Shown: positions 38,192 to 50,101, counted from the stretch's first letter. The stretch is DNA of 64,000 bases from Mauremys mutica (GCF_020497125.1 NC_059075.1:29052003-29116002); one strand, 5' to 3'. Made by a program: numbers and translations. The notes: generated from the sequence alone by a model not told the origin.

Positions 38192-38980
38192 GGGCCTGAC
38201 TCTCATTTATACCTAGGCCTACTTAAGGCCATTTTATACTGCTAGAGTGATATGCAGCGGTCTAAGGCCTGGTCGACACTAGGAATTTACATCAGTATAA
38301 CTACCTCTCTCTGGGGAGTGAGAGACATAGCTATACCAGCCTAACCCCAGTGTGGACAGTGCTAGCCGCCACCTCTCAGGGAGGTGGATTAGCAACACCA
38401 GCAGGAGAACCCCTCCCGTTGGCATAGGTAGTGTCTACAGGGAAGTACTACTGCAGCACAGCTGCACTGGAGCAGCAGCCAGAGATGACTGGTACCTGCT
38501 GATAGTGGCAGGGCACGATTTAAAGGTTTGCCTCCCCAGCTTGAGTCACACACTCCAGGCATAGAATACCAGGGTTGGAAGGGACCTCAGGAGGTCATCT
38601 AGTCCAACCCCCTGCTCAAAGCAGGACCAATTCCCAGACAGATTTTTGCCCCAGATCCCTAAATGGCCCTCTCAAGGATTGAACTCACAACCCTGGGTTT
38701 AGCAGGCCAATGCTCAAACCACTGAGCTATCCCTCCCCTTACTCTCAGCAGCCCCTCCCTTTAGCTCCCAACTGTTTGCTGCTGCCTCTCCCCGCCACCA
38801 CAGCTTTCAGCTTGCCAGCTCCAGGAGCTGCCACACAGGGAGGGTGGCCACCCGGCAAACCTTGGCAGAAATCTGGGGAGGCACGTGACCCCCGCATGCC
38901 CCGCCCCACCTGTCGTCTCTGGAAGCAGTGCCTCTGTATCGCTTTATACTGTAACTATAAATGAGAATCAGACGTGGTCC
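38192..38980. mobile_element. Nested stack: MITE in MITE with SINE on top
   Basis: GGCCTGACTCTCATTTATACC (38192) and TATAAATGAGAATCAGACG (about 38956-38974) look like the ends of an old MITE. Inside, GGCCTGGTCGACACTAGG (38268) is the left end of a second, Harbinger-like MITE whose right end I could not find. The SINE at 38561-38738 lies within that. Confidence 0.5.
38561..38738 (-). mobile_element. tRNA-derived SINE with a CR1-like tail
   Basis: On the minus strand the head reads like a tRNA gene, with an A box TAGCTCAGTGGTTTGAG (complement of 38713-38729) and a B box GGTTGTGAGTTCAATCC (complement of 38676-38692). The tail reads GACCTCCTGAGGTCCCTTCC and ends ATTCTAT, the 3' end of CR1. This join of tRNA head and CR1 tail is known from turtle Pol III SINEs, which borrow CR1 machinery. 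Its internal Pol III promoter looks well kept. Confidence 0.85.
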
Positions 38981-40914
38981 TGAATTCAGCTTTTTTAAGA
39001 GCAGAATTTGAATGGTAAACATTTATCCAGGGGAGTTCTCCTTCTCTTTTGTGCTTTCTTACATCAACAAATTACATGTATAGGACCTAGATCCCAAAGG
39101 CCACTGAAGTCAATGGGAGTCTTTCCATTGTGCTCCATGGTTCAGGCTCTTACAATTTAATCCTGATCTCACCCCAGCTTTACTAAACATAACACCACCA
39201 AGACAAGTTCGGTATTCATTCACACCAGCGTACATCGGAGTAACCCCATTCATATAAACGGAATTGCAGCAGATGTGCAGTAAAAAAAACAAATTTAGCT
39301 CATGACTTCAGTAGAATTATTTCTGATTTACACCAGTACAACTGGGAGCAGAAATTTGGAAAGTGTGTCAGGAAACCATAGGAAACACTATGGCTGACAT
39401 TTTCCACTCTGGTTTCTGATTTCATGAGACCAGTTTTGTGTGTGCAACTTTCATATATGTGCCAACAGGACAGCTGGGCAGATAAATGAATAATTTGCAT
39501 GCAAATATGTGGGATTTGCACACATGCAAAATGGAGTGCACCCACTTGGTTGGTGCAGTCTGCTGCACATATAAAAATGGGACCACCCAATCACCATGCA
39601 GCTGTTTGAGAGTGCAGTCCTATAAAATGATCAGCAATTGAACAGGTATAAACATTAGCAGATGTTGTTCCTTTAAACTAGTTTTAAATGTCAGCATGGC
39701 TTGAACATTTTGAAAGGTAATAGGAAGTGCAAATTAACAGAAAAAAGTGCAACCCCACAGAGCAATTTAACAGAAAAGTATGGCATCCACTGTCATGAAA
39801 TTATAATCTGGTCAGATTAAATAACCAATTGATTATAGTTTTATTGAGTACATAAGAGTGAATGATCAGAAGGCATAATTTATATATGCTGGCCTATATC
39901 AATTCAAGGATCTGAAAGTCAGTGGAAGTTCTTCCAGCCTGTTCAAGACTAAACTTTATAAGAAGCCAGTGTAAGGCATTTAGAATAAGATTGATTCACT
40001 AAGCCAGCCTGGCACAGCTGTAAAGATACGAATTGCGACATTCTAGGAGAAACAGAATCCTTGAGCTAATTTGATCAGAAGACACACAAAGTAAAAAAAT
40101 GACAGTAATTCAGCCTTGAGAAGGTAAGGACACTCACTAGGGATTCTAAATCATTCTTACTGAGCAGCAGTGTCAGCCTGGTAATATTTTGTAAATTATG
40201 TAGAGAGTTGCATTAGTAATGGGACCACAGTGCATATCCATTAGTAAATCTGAGGTCAAGATAATACAGAGTTTAAGGCTTTGACCATGTACAGTATGGG
40301 CTAAACTCATCATTGTATTTCAAGGGACAGGTATTGTTGTTGGTGTCTATGTATGTATACACGTTATTTTGCACTCATATGGCTCATTTTGTCAGAATAC
40401 AAGTTGTGCTATATAAATAACCCTCACAACTAGAGAGACGTCTAAACTAGAACCCTGGACCCTTCATCCCTGACCATTTAAACTTCCCCAGACTTCAGAT
40501 CTGAATGTTATGGCTCTGTCTTATCTTTAGTCCAAACACCCCTGTGGAGTAGGTGAATGCGGGGCGGGGGAAGGCATGAGGAGCCTGAGCTAAATCTAAG
40601 GACACGAACTCCCTCCCCAAATTTTAGGTTGGGAAAGGGGGTTCTGAATTCAAACCAGGATTCCACTTTCACAGTTGTCCCCTTTCACTATCATGAGATG
40701 AACCAACTCCCCTCCCCCTCCCAGAACAGTCTCGAATTTCAGTGTTCAAAATCCACCTTTCTGTACATCACTTCTCCTAACATCCCTGTGATTTGACACA
40801 GGGCCATAGATTCTGACACGTCAGGATCTGTCAATCATATTTAACACTCCCTCAGTTATCACATTCATCAGTTATCTGACCTTCAGTCCATCACATTAAG
40901 ACAATCCCTGATGT

Positions 40915-41045
40915 AAGGTACTGTTTATCCCACTTCACAGACGGGATACCAAGAAACAGACAGATTATTTGAATTGACCAAGGCTATTTGACAATACGAC
41001 AGTAAAACCAACAAGGGATTTCAAACTCCTGCTCTATATTGGCAA
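40915..41045 (-). repeat. MIR-like SINE fragment
   Basis: TTATCCCACTTCACAGACGG, AATTGACCAAGGC and TTTCAAACTCCTGCTCTA follow the reversed MIR order. Worn copy. Confidence 0.45.
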
Positions 41046-42754
41046 TGGGGAAATACATATCCTCCATCCTACACCAGGTCCCTTTCAGTTCCAACCTGCC
41101 TAAGAAAACATTCCAGTTCCTTAGAGGCAAATGAAAGTGCCTTTTAAACAAAATATACACAGTATAATTCAAAGCATATTAATTCAAAGCATATGGCCAA
41201 ACCTGGCCATCCTTATTCAGACAATAGAAGTTCTGCAGGCATAAAGACCGCATGATTCAGCCCATAGTGAATGTACACTGCTAAAAACATGCACATTTTC
41301 CTTAGAGATGACTATTCTAGCACGCTTGACTTTTCTGTAAGAGCAAAATAAAAGCAAGAGTAAAACAACAATCAGTTGTGATTTATACTAAAAGCGTTCT
41401 TCCTCTTTAAGGCATGGAGTCATTTTTGTTGTAAAGAGGTGAGAGAGGCTACATTCGTCCTTTATACATCATGTCAGTGCACAACTGCCAGTTGTTTGGG
41501 TCTGATTCTGTAAAAAGACCCATTTGCACGCACCTATAGTCCTGAGAACATCTCATGGGACTCTGTGTGGGAATGATGTTAGTGCATGTGGATCTGTTTT
41601 CAGGATCAGACCCATCTTGTGTTTTATTGGGATAGCTGTGTCCTCAGAACATGAGCAATAGAACTGACAGGCAGAGAATAAGCAGTGTTCTGATTCAGTG
41701 ACTTCCTCCATTAGCCTTGCGTATGAGTAGACTGATGACAGTTGTGCAGTGCTGGAATGTAGTACAGCTTCAAAGTCATATACTCCTCTGCATCACACTC
41801 ACATGGAACATAGTATTCCTTCCCTCCTTAAAGTTTGATTACATTACATTCACATTTAGTGCACATTCCCACACTCAAACATAATTAGCTTACAGTCAGT
41901 GTTGTAACAGTGAATACAGTATAACCTTCATGCAAAACAAATAACAGGAGCATTAGAATTACAAAACCTAAGCATTATAAAGTAATAGTAATGACCAGTT
42001 AGGGTAATTTTTATAAATATTCCGTTAGCCTCACAACTACCTGCATTCCATTAGGGACAGTATTAGCATGTGACAATTTAGCTTATACACAATGACTTTA
42101 ACTCTGACCCAGAAGACATATCTAGAAACTGTTTCAATGCTGTGGCAGGATGTTCTGCTCCTAGCAGTTTAGCAAGGATTTGAGGAGGTCATAAATCAAC
42201 TCTGAGATTTGTTAAGTGAAAATTGAAACTTCATTGTGATTCTGTGGAAATTTCCTTTCCAAAGACAACCTTCAGCTTCTAATAATCATTGAAGAGTTTG
42301 AGACTGACCATTCACACTAACATTCTGTAGCTGGGTTAGTCTTCCATGGTGTGTTAATTTTTGGTGGGAGCCAAATGAATACAAATACTCACCGGCTGCG
42401 AGTATAAAATTAGAACTGGAGCTGAGACTTGGAACATTTCCTTGCAGTGTTCTACAAAAAGAGTTGCAAGGATAATTTGGTCAAGCAAAGAACTTGTGTG
42501 TGCTTTTTCTGACAGTGAACTATTTTGCGCAGTTCCTTTGATCTAATTGTACTTATTTTTATAAGCTTGTTTTCATAAGGCCAGATCCCATTACACCAGT
42601 GTTAAATCTGAGGTAATACCACTGAGTCAGTGTGTTTACTTTGGATTTATGCTGCTGTAACTGAGAACAGAACTTGGCCCATGAAGAATAAACCTAATAA
42701 TACTTTGTATTTCATATATTCATAGATTTTAAACCCATAAGGGATCATTGTTAT

Positions 42755-43913
42755 TGTGACAGGTTGGATCACAGACACCCCCTTGGGAGCTGCCAACTGA
42801 TGTGCCAAGACTATCTCTACTCCTGTCTTCCCTGCCAGCTCAGGACTTCAGCACCCTGTCTTGCTGAGCCAGACACTCCCGTCAGCTTCAGCACAGACCC
42901 AGGGTCTGAATTACTTGCCCCAAAGCGGCAGGTTACCTGAAAGCAGCTAACAGAAGTGTGCTTGTCTTTAGCACTCAGATGCCCAACTCCCAATGGGGTC
43001 TAAACTCAGATAAATCAGTTTTACCCTGTATAAAGCTTATGCAGGGTAAACTCATAAATTGTCTGCCCTCTATAACACTGATAGAGAGAGATGCACAGTT
43101 GTTTGCTCCCCCAGGTGTTAATACACACTCTGAGTTAATTAATAAGTAAAAAGTGATTTTATTAAATACAGAAAGTAGGACTTAAGTGGTTCCAAGTAGT
43201 AACAGATAGAACAAAGTAAGTCACCAAGCAAAATAAAATAAAAAGCGTAAATCTATGTCTAATCAAACTGAATACAGATAATCTCACCCTCAGAGATGCT
43301 TCAGTAAGTTTTTTCCTCAGACTGGACACCTTCCAGGCCTGGGCACAATTCTTCCAGGCCTGGGCTCTTGTTCCAGCTCAGGTGGTAGCTAGGGGATTCT
43401 TCATGATGGCTCCTCTCTCTCCCCTTTCTTCTGTTCCACCCCTTTATATATCTTTTGCATAAGGAGGGAACCCTTTGTACCTCTGGGTTTCCACCCCCCC
43501 TTACTGGAAAAGCACCAGGTTAAAGATGGATTCCAGTTCAGGTGACATGATCACATGTCACTGCAAGACTTCATTGCCCACTTTCTAGCACACACATATA
43601 CAGGAAGACTCACAGGTAAAACACAGCCATCTGCAGACAATGGTCCTGGTTAATGAGAGTCATCAAGATTCCAAACCGCCATTAATGGCCCACACTTTGC
43701 ATAATTACAATAGGCCCTCAGAGTTATATTTCATATTTCTAGTTTCAGATACAAGAGTGGTACATTTATACAAATAGGATGATTACACTCAGTAGATTAT
43801 AAGCTTTGTAATGATACCTTACAAGAGAGCTTTTGCATGAAGCATATCTCAGTTACATTATATTCACTTATTATTACATTTTTATAAAACCATATAGACT
43901 GCACAACGTCACA
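42755..43913 (-). mobile_element. Solo LTR, 1159 bp, endogenous retrovirus-like
   Basis: It starts TGTGACAGG and ends AACGTCACA (TGTGAC/GTCACA inverted tips) and is flanked by GTTAT on both sides (42750-42754 and 43914-43918). On the minus strand a TATA box TATATAAAGG lies near 43448 and an AATAAA poly(A) signal near 43163, the right order and spacing for an LTR read leftwards. No gag, pol or env is present. Confidence 0.82.
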
Positions 43914-43924
43914 GTTATCTAGTG

Positions 43925-44593
43925 CAGAGGTGGGCAAACTATGGCCCAGGTACCGCATCCGGCCCTTCAGATGTTTAAATCCGGCCCTTCAGCTCCCGCC
44001 AGGAAGCAGGGTCTGGGATTGGCCCTGCTCCAGCTGGGGAGCAGGATTGGGGTCTTGCCCCACTCCACACGTTTCCCGGAAGCAGCGGCACGTCCCATCC
44101 TCTGGCTCCTACATGTAGGGGCAGCTAGGGGGCTCTGCATGCTTACCCCCACCCCAAGTGCTGCCCTTGCAGCTCCCATTGGCTGGGAACCGCAGCCAAT
44201 GGTAGGTGCAGGGGCAGTGCCTGCGGACAGGGCAGCGCGCAGAGCTGCCTGGCTGTGCCTCTGCATAGGAGCCAGAGGGGGGACATGCCACTGTTTCTGG
44301 GAGCTGCTTGAGGTAAGCGCCACCTGGAGCCTGTCCACTCCCTCCTTCCATGCCCCAACCCCCTGCCCAAGCCCTGATCCCCCTCCCACCCTGCAAACTC
44401 CTTGGTCCCAGCCCAGAGCACCCTCCTGCACCCCCAACCCCTCATCCACAGCCCTACCCCAGAGCCCACACCCCCAGCTGGAGCCCTCCCGCCCTCCCTC
44501 ACCCCAACTCCCAAATTCATGAACATTCATGGCCTGCCATACAATTTCCATACCCAGATGTGGTCCTCAGGCCAAAACGTTTGCCCACCCTTG
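43925..44593. mobile_element. hAT element, 669 bp, non-autonomous
   Basis: Ends CAGAGGTGGGCAAACTATGG and GGCCAAAACGTTTGCCCACCCTTG form the inverted repeat, with a perfect 8-bp duplication ATCTAGTG (43917-43924 and 44594-44601). The interior is C-rich on this strand and gives long chance frames on both strands, none resembling transposase. A relative is at 48092-48873. Confidence 0.88.
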
Positions 44594-46111
44594 ATCTAGT
44601 GTGGCCACAGGACTTCATTGAATTAAGTCTTGCTTCAAGTCTAATAGCTATAGTTGAACTAAAGCATATCTTTTAGAAAGACACCCAATCTTGGTCTAAA
44701 AATTTCCAGTGATGGAGAAGCCATGGCAAGTTGTTCCAATGGTTAAATACCCTCATTGGTAAACATTTGTGTCTTATTTCTAGTCTGAGTTTGTCTAGCT
44801 TCAGCTTCCACCCATTTGATCTTATTATACCTTCATCTGCTAGACTGGACAAGTCCTCTTAAAAATGTCTTGTTCCAATGTAGGTACTTATAGACTGTGA
44901 TCAAATCACTCCTTAACCTTCTCTTTGCTAAGCTAAATAGATGGAATTCCTTGAATCTCTCCCTATAAGGCATGTTTTATAATCCTTTAATAATTCTTAT
45001 GGCTCTTCTCTGAACCCTCTCTAAGTTTTCAATATCTTTCTTGAATTGTGGACATCACAACTGGACATAGAATTCCAGTAGCCATTACATCCGTGCCAGA
45101 TACAGAGGTAATAGAACCTCCCTACCTCTACTCGATATTCCTGTTTATCCATCTAGGGATCGTGTTAACCCTTTTAGCCACAGCTTTGCACTGGGAACTC
45201 ATGTTCAGATGATTATCCATCATGACCCCCAAGTCAAGAGTCAGTGTTTCCCAAGGTAGAGCCTGCCATCCTGTAAGTATGATTTACATTATTTGTTCCT
45301 AGATATGTGACTTTACAATTGACATTTTTACAATTGTATTGAAACACATCTTGTTTGCCTGTCCTCTCCCTCTGCCCACCCCCACCGAAGCCCAGAGGCC
45401 TCCCTCCCTCACCAGTTCCTCCCCCCCAATCCTGGACTGCCCAAGCACCTCCAGCCTCCGAGCGCTGGGTGGGCGGCGCATGCCCCTTCCCCCACAACCT
45501 GAGTGCCAGGCGGGCAGCATGCAATACCCCCCCCCGACCCCACCCCAGAGCGCTGGTCGGGCATTTTCCATCCTATGATTTGTAGTTTGAATGACAAAGG
45601 CAGTTGTCATTCACAGCTGATGATCTGACCCATAGATGATGGGTCTGGTTCCTCTTTCGCACCAGTATGACTCCGATGACTAATTCACACTGTTGGGACT
45701 ATGAGGAGAATTGGGTCCAATGTGCAGAGTGACTGAATACAACTTGGGAGAGTATCACAAGTCTCTTGACTTACTTTGCATTGGTGAATGACAGGACCTA
45801 CAACAATGTGTGTTTTAGCTAATTCTGGATAATAGTAATGAGCCACTTTATATAATTGAAAGTGATCCTCTGTCCACTCAAGAATCAAAGATACTGTGGA
45901 GATTTTGATTGTTATATTAATTAGAGATGAGCCTGAGCCACAAAGTCCAGATCCAGATTGAGATCCAAACTTTCAGGTCTTTGGACCTGAGCTTTTGGGA
46001 CCAGCAAAGTTAGGATCCTGATTCTGATTTAATGTAAAATGACATGAGAGGAGAATCAGGCCCATAAATTCCCCTGTAGTTAATGGAGTTCCATCAGCAT
46101 GAGACCAATAT

Positions 46112-46387
46112 GGGTACATCTACACAGCGAGTGTCAAGCCATGGCAGCCAGTCACAGAGTCCAGGTGAACAGGCTTGGGCTCATGGGAGCACAAGCTGCT
46201 GCACTAAAGATAGCTGTGTAGGTGCTGCAGCTCAGGCTGGAGCTCACCTTGGCTTCAGTGCCTGAGCTCCAGCCAGAGCCTCAACATCTATGCAGCTATT
46301 TTTAGCGTGGTAGCAGAAGCCCAGGTCTGTCGACCCGGGCTCCGAGACGCATTGCCACAGGCTGCAGCTCACTGTGTAGCCGTGCCC
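46112..46387. mobile_element. Harbinger-like MITE, about 276 bp
   Basis: Ends GGGTACATCTACACAGCGAG and CTCACTGTGTAGCCGTGCCC are imperfect inverted repeats; AGCTCAGGCTGGAGCTC and GAGCTCCAGCC inside add to the palindrome. No clear target duplication. Confidence 0.6.
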
Positions 46388-47083
46388 TCTGAGATCCTAC
46401 TCAGGCACCTTTCTCACAGTTTTAGGGTGTTTGGCTCCAAGTTTTTGTTCAGACGACCTCTAATATTTGGCCAGATTCAGCTCCCAGTCAGAGCAGTGTA
46501 AATGTGAAGAGACTGTACTGAGTCCCATGAAGTCTTTTCACATATGCACCAGTGTGAGAACAGCATTTGGCTCACTGATTCTTTTAATGACAAAATAAAC
46601 CATCCAAGTTGGTTCAAATAATAGATATCGCTGATTTTTATGATTAATTTGAAAGTGCTGGTAGGAATTAGGTAGCAATCATTTGAATTAATCTTATACC
46701 TTACTGGTTTCTAAACTAACTGTAATGGCTCAGAAAAAATGTCCTTTGCTCAATGAAGACCTTTGCTCAGTGTGCAAAATAAACTCAAACAAAAACCTCA
46801 AACACATAAGGAATGAGATGCAGAATAATAGTGAAAACAGTACAGTGTAATTACATGAATAATAAGCACGCCCTCATTTGGAATGCTGCATTCAGTTCTG
46901 TTCACCCCATCTCAAAAAGGATATAGCAGAAAGAGCAGAGGCCATTCAGAAATGGACAATGAGAATGATTAGAGACATGGAAAAAAACTCTCTCATGAAG
47001 AGACACTGTAAAGATTGGGACTGCTTCCTTAGGAAGGAGACAAATAAGAAGGTAACATGGTTAAGAGATACAAAATAATGAAT

Positions 47084-47465
47084 GTTCCTTCTAATTTTTT
47101 ACATCCATGTGCAGAATTAATTTTGTTATGTGCACCAATATGGAGGTGATGTGTGTGGGGAGTGGGGGGCCAAGGGTTTGGGAGTGTGGGAGGGGGTTCA
47201 GGGCTGGGGCAGAGAGTTGAGGTGTGGGGGGGTGAGGGCTCTGGCTGGGGGTGCAGACTCTGGGGTGGGGCTGGGAATGAGGGGCTTGGGCTGCAGGCTG
47301 CCCCAGGGCTGCGACAGGGAAAGAGAACCGCCCCCCCAGCCTTCTTTCGCCACAGCAGTCCGGGGACGAGGAAGAGGTGCCTCTCCCAGGCTGCAGCAGC
47401 TCCGGGCTGGGGCTGAGAGAAAGGCAGTCTCCATGTCCGCACGGCCTTTGATAGCCTGGAGGAAA
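47084..47465 (+). mobile_element. GC-rich repeat inserted in the CR1 element
   Basis: Begins near GTTCCTTCTAATTTTTTACATCC and contains GTTATGTGCACCAATATGG, then G-rich sequence and a CCCCCCC stretch. It separates ATAATGAATG from GAGAAGGTAGATCAGG, which adjoin in CR1. The ends and any target duplication are unclear. Confidence 0.5.
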
Positions 47466-47619
47466 CTTAGATGAGAAGGTAGATCAGGAATTTCTATTCA
47501 GCCTTCCTCATAATAAGAGAAGGGGATGAGACTTTCAATGAAATTGAAAGGTGGCAAATTCAAAAGTGATGAAATACTTTTTCACACAACAACATTCAGT
47601 TCGCCCGGGACAGTTAGCC

Positions 47620-47835
47620 TGAGGAAAGATGAGTAGGATGCTAGTTTTGGACTCTGGAGACCTGGATTCACTTCCCTTCTCCACCAGAGACTTTGTGTGA
47701 TCTTGGGTAAGTTACTTGGGGATAAGAGTACTGCTCTACCTTACAAGGTTGTAGTGAGGATTAATATATTAAAGATTGTGAGATGCTTAGATGCTACAGT
47801 AGTCATATAAATACCTAATCTAGATAGACAATATC
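47620..47835 (+). repeat. MIR-like SINE inside CR1
   Basis: GACTCTGGAGACCTGGATTC, TGTGTGATCTTGGGTAAGTT, and GGATTAATATATTAAAGATTGTGAG in order fit a MIR-like SINE. It lies between GTTAGCCTG and ATATCATTGAGGCCAAGAGC of the LINE, so it seems to be inserted in it. Confidence 0.6.
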
Positions 47836-48091
47836 ATTGAGGCCAAGAGCTTAGCAGAAAAGGATTGGACATTTCTAAGGAGAACCAGAATTGTAATAGT
47901 AAGGATTGAAAAAATAAAATCCAAAGAATTTTGGAAGGGATATAAGCTTTCATGCCTCATGGCATAAATTGACCTCTAACTAACAGAGACAAAAAGAAGC
48001 TTTCTTTTGCGGATGTCCTGCAGGGTTTCTTGCACGTTCCTCTGAATCATCTGGGGCTGGCCACTGTCAGAGAAAGGGAATCAGACTAGAT

Positions 48092-48873
48092 GAGAGGTGG
48101 GCAAACTACTGCCCGCAGGCCACATCCAGCCCATGGGACTGTCCTGCCTGGTCCTTGAGCTCCCGGCCAGGGAGGCTAGCCCCCGGCACCTCCCCTGCTG
48201 TCCCCCCTCCCCTGCAGCCATGCCACCATGCAGGCAGTGCTCTGGGCCGCAGAGCAGCGCACTCCAGCAGCGTGTCTGACTCCAGCTGGGCAGCATGGCT
48301 GCCAGACATGCTGCTCTGAGAGGCATGGTAAGGGGGCCAGGGGGATTGGCTAAGGGGCAGGGGGTCCCAGAGGACAGTCAGGGAATAGGGAGCAGGGGGA
48401 GGTTGGATGGGGCGGAGGGTCGAGGGATGGTCAGGGGACAGGGAACAGGGGGGTTGTATAAGTATGGGAGTCCCCGGGGGCCTGTCAGGGGCAGGAGTGT
48501 GGATAGGGGTCAGGAGACGGGGAACAGAGGGGATTGGATAGGCATGGGGTCCTGGGGGGGCCTGTCAGAGAGTGGGGGTGTGGATAGGGGTTGAGGCAGT
48601 CAGGGGACTGGGAGCAGGGGGGTTGGATAGGGGGTGAGGTCCCAGGGGGTGGCTAGGGGTGGGGGTCCCAGGAGGGGGCGGTTAGGGGACAAGGAGCAGG
48701 GCGAGTTGGATGGGTCAGGGGGTCTGAGGGAGGCAGTCAGGGGGCGGGAAGTGGGAGGGGGCAGATAGGGGGCAGGGCCAGGCTATTTGGGGAGGCACAG
48801 CCTTCCCTACCCAGCCCTCCATACAGTTTGGAACCCCAATGTGGCCCTTGGGCCAAAAAGTTTGCCCACCCCA
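48092..48873. mobile_element. hAT element with internal minisatellite, 782 bp
   Basis: Ends GAGAGGTGGGCAAACTACTG and GGGCCAAAAAGTTTGCCCACC match the element at 43925. A perfect 8-bp duplication GACTAGAT (48084-48091 and 48874-48881) flanks it. The interior holds a G-rich tandem array, listed separately. Confidence 0.88.
48330..48780 (+). repeat. G-rich minisatellite
   Basis: Irregular units of about 50-85 bp repeat the phrase 'GTCAGGGGACAGGGAGCAGG', 'GGGGTTGGATAGGGG' and 'GGGGTCCCAGGGGG'. Runs of three or more G are dense on the + strand. The units differ by indels and substitutions. Confidence 0.7.
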
Positions 48874-49484
48874 GACTAGATGAACCGATGGTCTTCTCCA
48901 TTATGGCAGTTCCTATGGTTCTTATCATCAATAAATATATGAAGATGATGATTCACTCAGTGTTGGCAGTAATATTCACTATCTCATTTCATCTTCTGTA
49001 TTTTTCCATATTAAAAAATAATACTATAGTGGAACCACCGAAATGTGTGGTGGATGGGCACTTGGCCAAGCCTTGTTGCCACATTTTCATATTGCTGGAT
49101 CCCCTCTCCCTATTATTTGTTACCCTCACTCATCATGTCACGTCTAAAAGCCAAATCCTGACCCCCTTTTTCATGTTGTGTAGCATTGACTGAGTTCTGT
49201 GGGACTACTCACATCTGCAAGTACTGCATAGTGGTGATAGAATGGGGCCCTTAGATTGTAAGCTCCTTCAGGCTGAGACCTTGCGATGTCTTCTTTGAAA
49301 TGCCCAGTCCACTTTGGGGTGTGATAAAATAATAAATAATATTAAAAATAGTTTACAAATATTTGAAGTTGACTCCTGCCCCATCTCATGACACAACTCT
49401 CATGTTCACTGCTTAGTGAGAACTAGTTCCATAGAATTTATAGTAATAAAATAGAAATTCAACTGCTGAGGACATGAGTTGAAA

Positions 49485-49680
49485 GATGCATGATATAGTA
49501 GACTCAGTGCAGGGCTGGGAGCTGGGAACCCTAGGCTCCTCAAGTTACTTAAACTGAGGAGAAAACTCTGAGTTTTGTCTTCTGTTAAACAGAGTTGATA
49601 TTTACCTATCTCACAGTTAATATCTGTGAAGTATTTTGAAGATGAAAGTGCTATGCATTAATATTAATGGAGAACTGTCG
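49485..49680 (+). repeat. MIR-like SINE relic
   Basis: CAGTGCAGGGCTGGGAGCTG, CAAGTTACTTAAACTGAGGA and GAAGTATTTTGAAGATGAAAG in this order resemble a very worn MIR-like SINE. Low certainty. Confidence 0.4.
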
Positions 49681-49749
49681 TCTGTGGTAAGGGTAGCACT
49701 TCCTCAATGGCACCAGTTGATGAACTGACCAGTAGAGTTACCAGCCGGC

Positions 49750-50101
49750 CAGAGGTGAAAGTACGCCGGTATGGGCCAGTACGGCGTACCAGTAAGAGCC
49801 GGTAGGCCATGCTGGACTGGACCAGCTTCCCCAGGTTGGTGCTTTAAAGGGCTGCTCGAGCCCTGCTGCCTACCCGGGGGCTCAGGCAGCGGGGCTCAGG
49901 TGGCGCTTTAAAGGGCTGGTAGCTCCAGGGGTAATTTAAAGGCCCCAGGACTCCCAGCTGCAGCCGGAGCCCCGGGGCCTTTAAAACTGGATTTAAAGGC
50001 CCCACCTCTTCTGGTTAAGGCCCCACCTCTTCCAGTTGAGGCCACGCCCCCGCTCAGGACTTTGACTTACTGGTAAGTCCTTTAAGTCACTTTCATTCCT
50101 G
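49750..50101. mobile_element. hAT MITE, 352 bp
   Basis: Starts CAGAGGTGAAAGTACGCCGG, ends AAGTCACTTTCATTCCTG, with perfect 8-bp duplication CAGCCGGC (49742-49749 and 50102-50109). Repeats such as GGCCCCACCTCTTC occur twice inside. No transposase. Confidence 0.88.

Larger units (their letters stand above)
42718..45360 (-). mobile_element. CR1 LINE 3' region split by an LTR and a hAT element
   Basis: The CR1 3' terminus is at 42718-42754 (ATTCATAGATTTTAAACCC...). The same element resumes after two insertions at about 44602 and runs to about 45360, with the CR1-type blocks CCAGTGATGGAGAAGCC, AAGTTGTTCCAATGGTTAA, CCATTTGATCTTATTATACC, AACTCATGTTCAGATGATTATCC and CATGACCCCCAAGTC. Joined across the target duplications the pieces are contiguous. 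No intact coding part. Confidence 0.75.
46873..48920 (+). mobile_element. CR1-type LINE 3' region with three insertions
   Basis: The + strand starts with a worn RT end (CIQFCSPHLKKDIAE, MRMIRDMEK at 46880-46985) and ends in a CR1-like 3' UTR (GGGTTTCTTGCACGTTCCTC, CATCTGGGGCTGGCCACTG, GGCAGTTCCTATGGTTCTTA at 48025-48921). The text breaks three times: a GC-rich repeat at about 47084-47465, a MIR-like SINE at about 47620-47835, and a hAT element at 48092-48873. Removing them leaves a continuous LINE end. Confidence 0.72.

Noticed and set aside
38664..38738. A possible tRNA gene on the minus strand.
   Set aside because: It has A and B boxes but is followed directly by a CR1-type tail, so it is the head of a SINE and not a working tRNA.
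43941..44551. Frames of more than 190 codons on both strands.
   Set aside because: They lie inside a hAT element with clear ends and target duplication; proline or glycine-rich chance reading of a C-rich interior.
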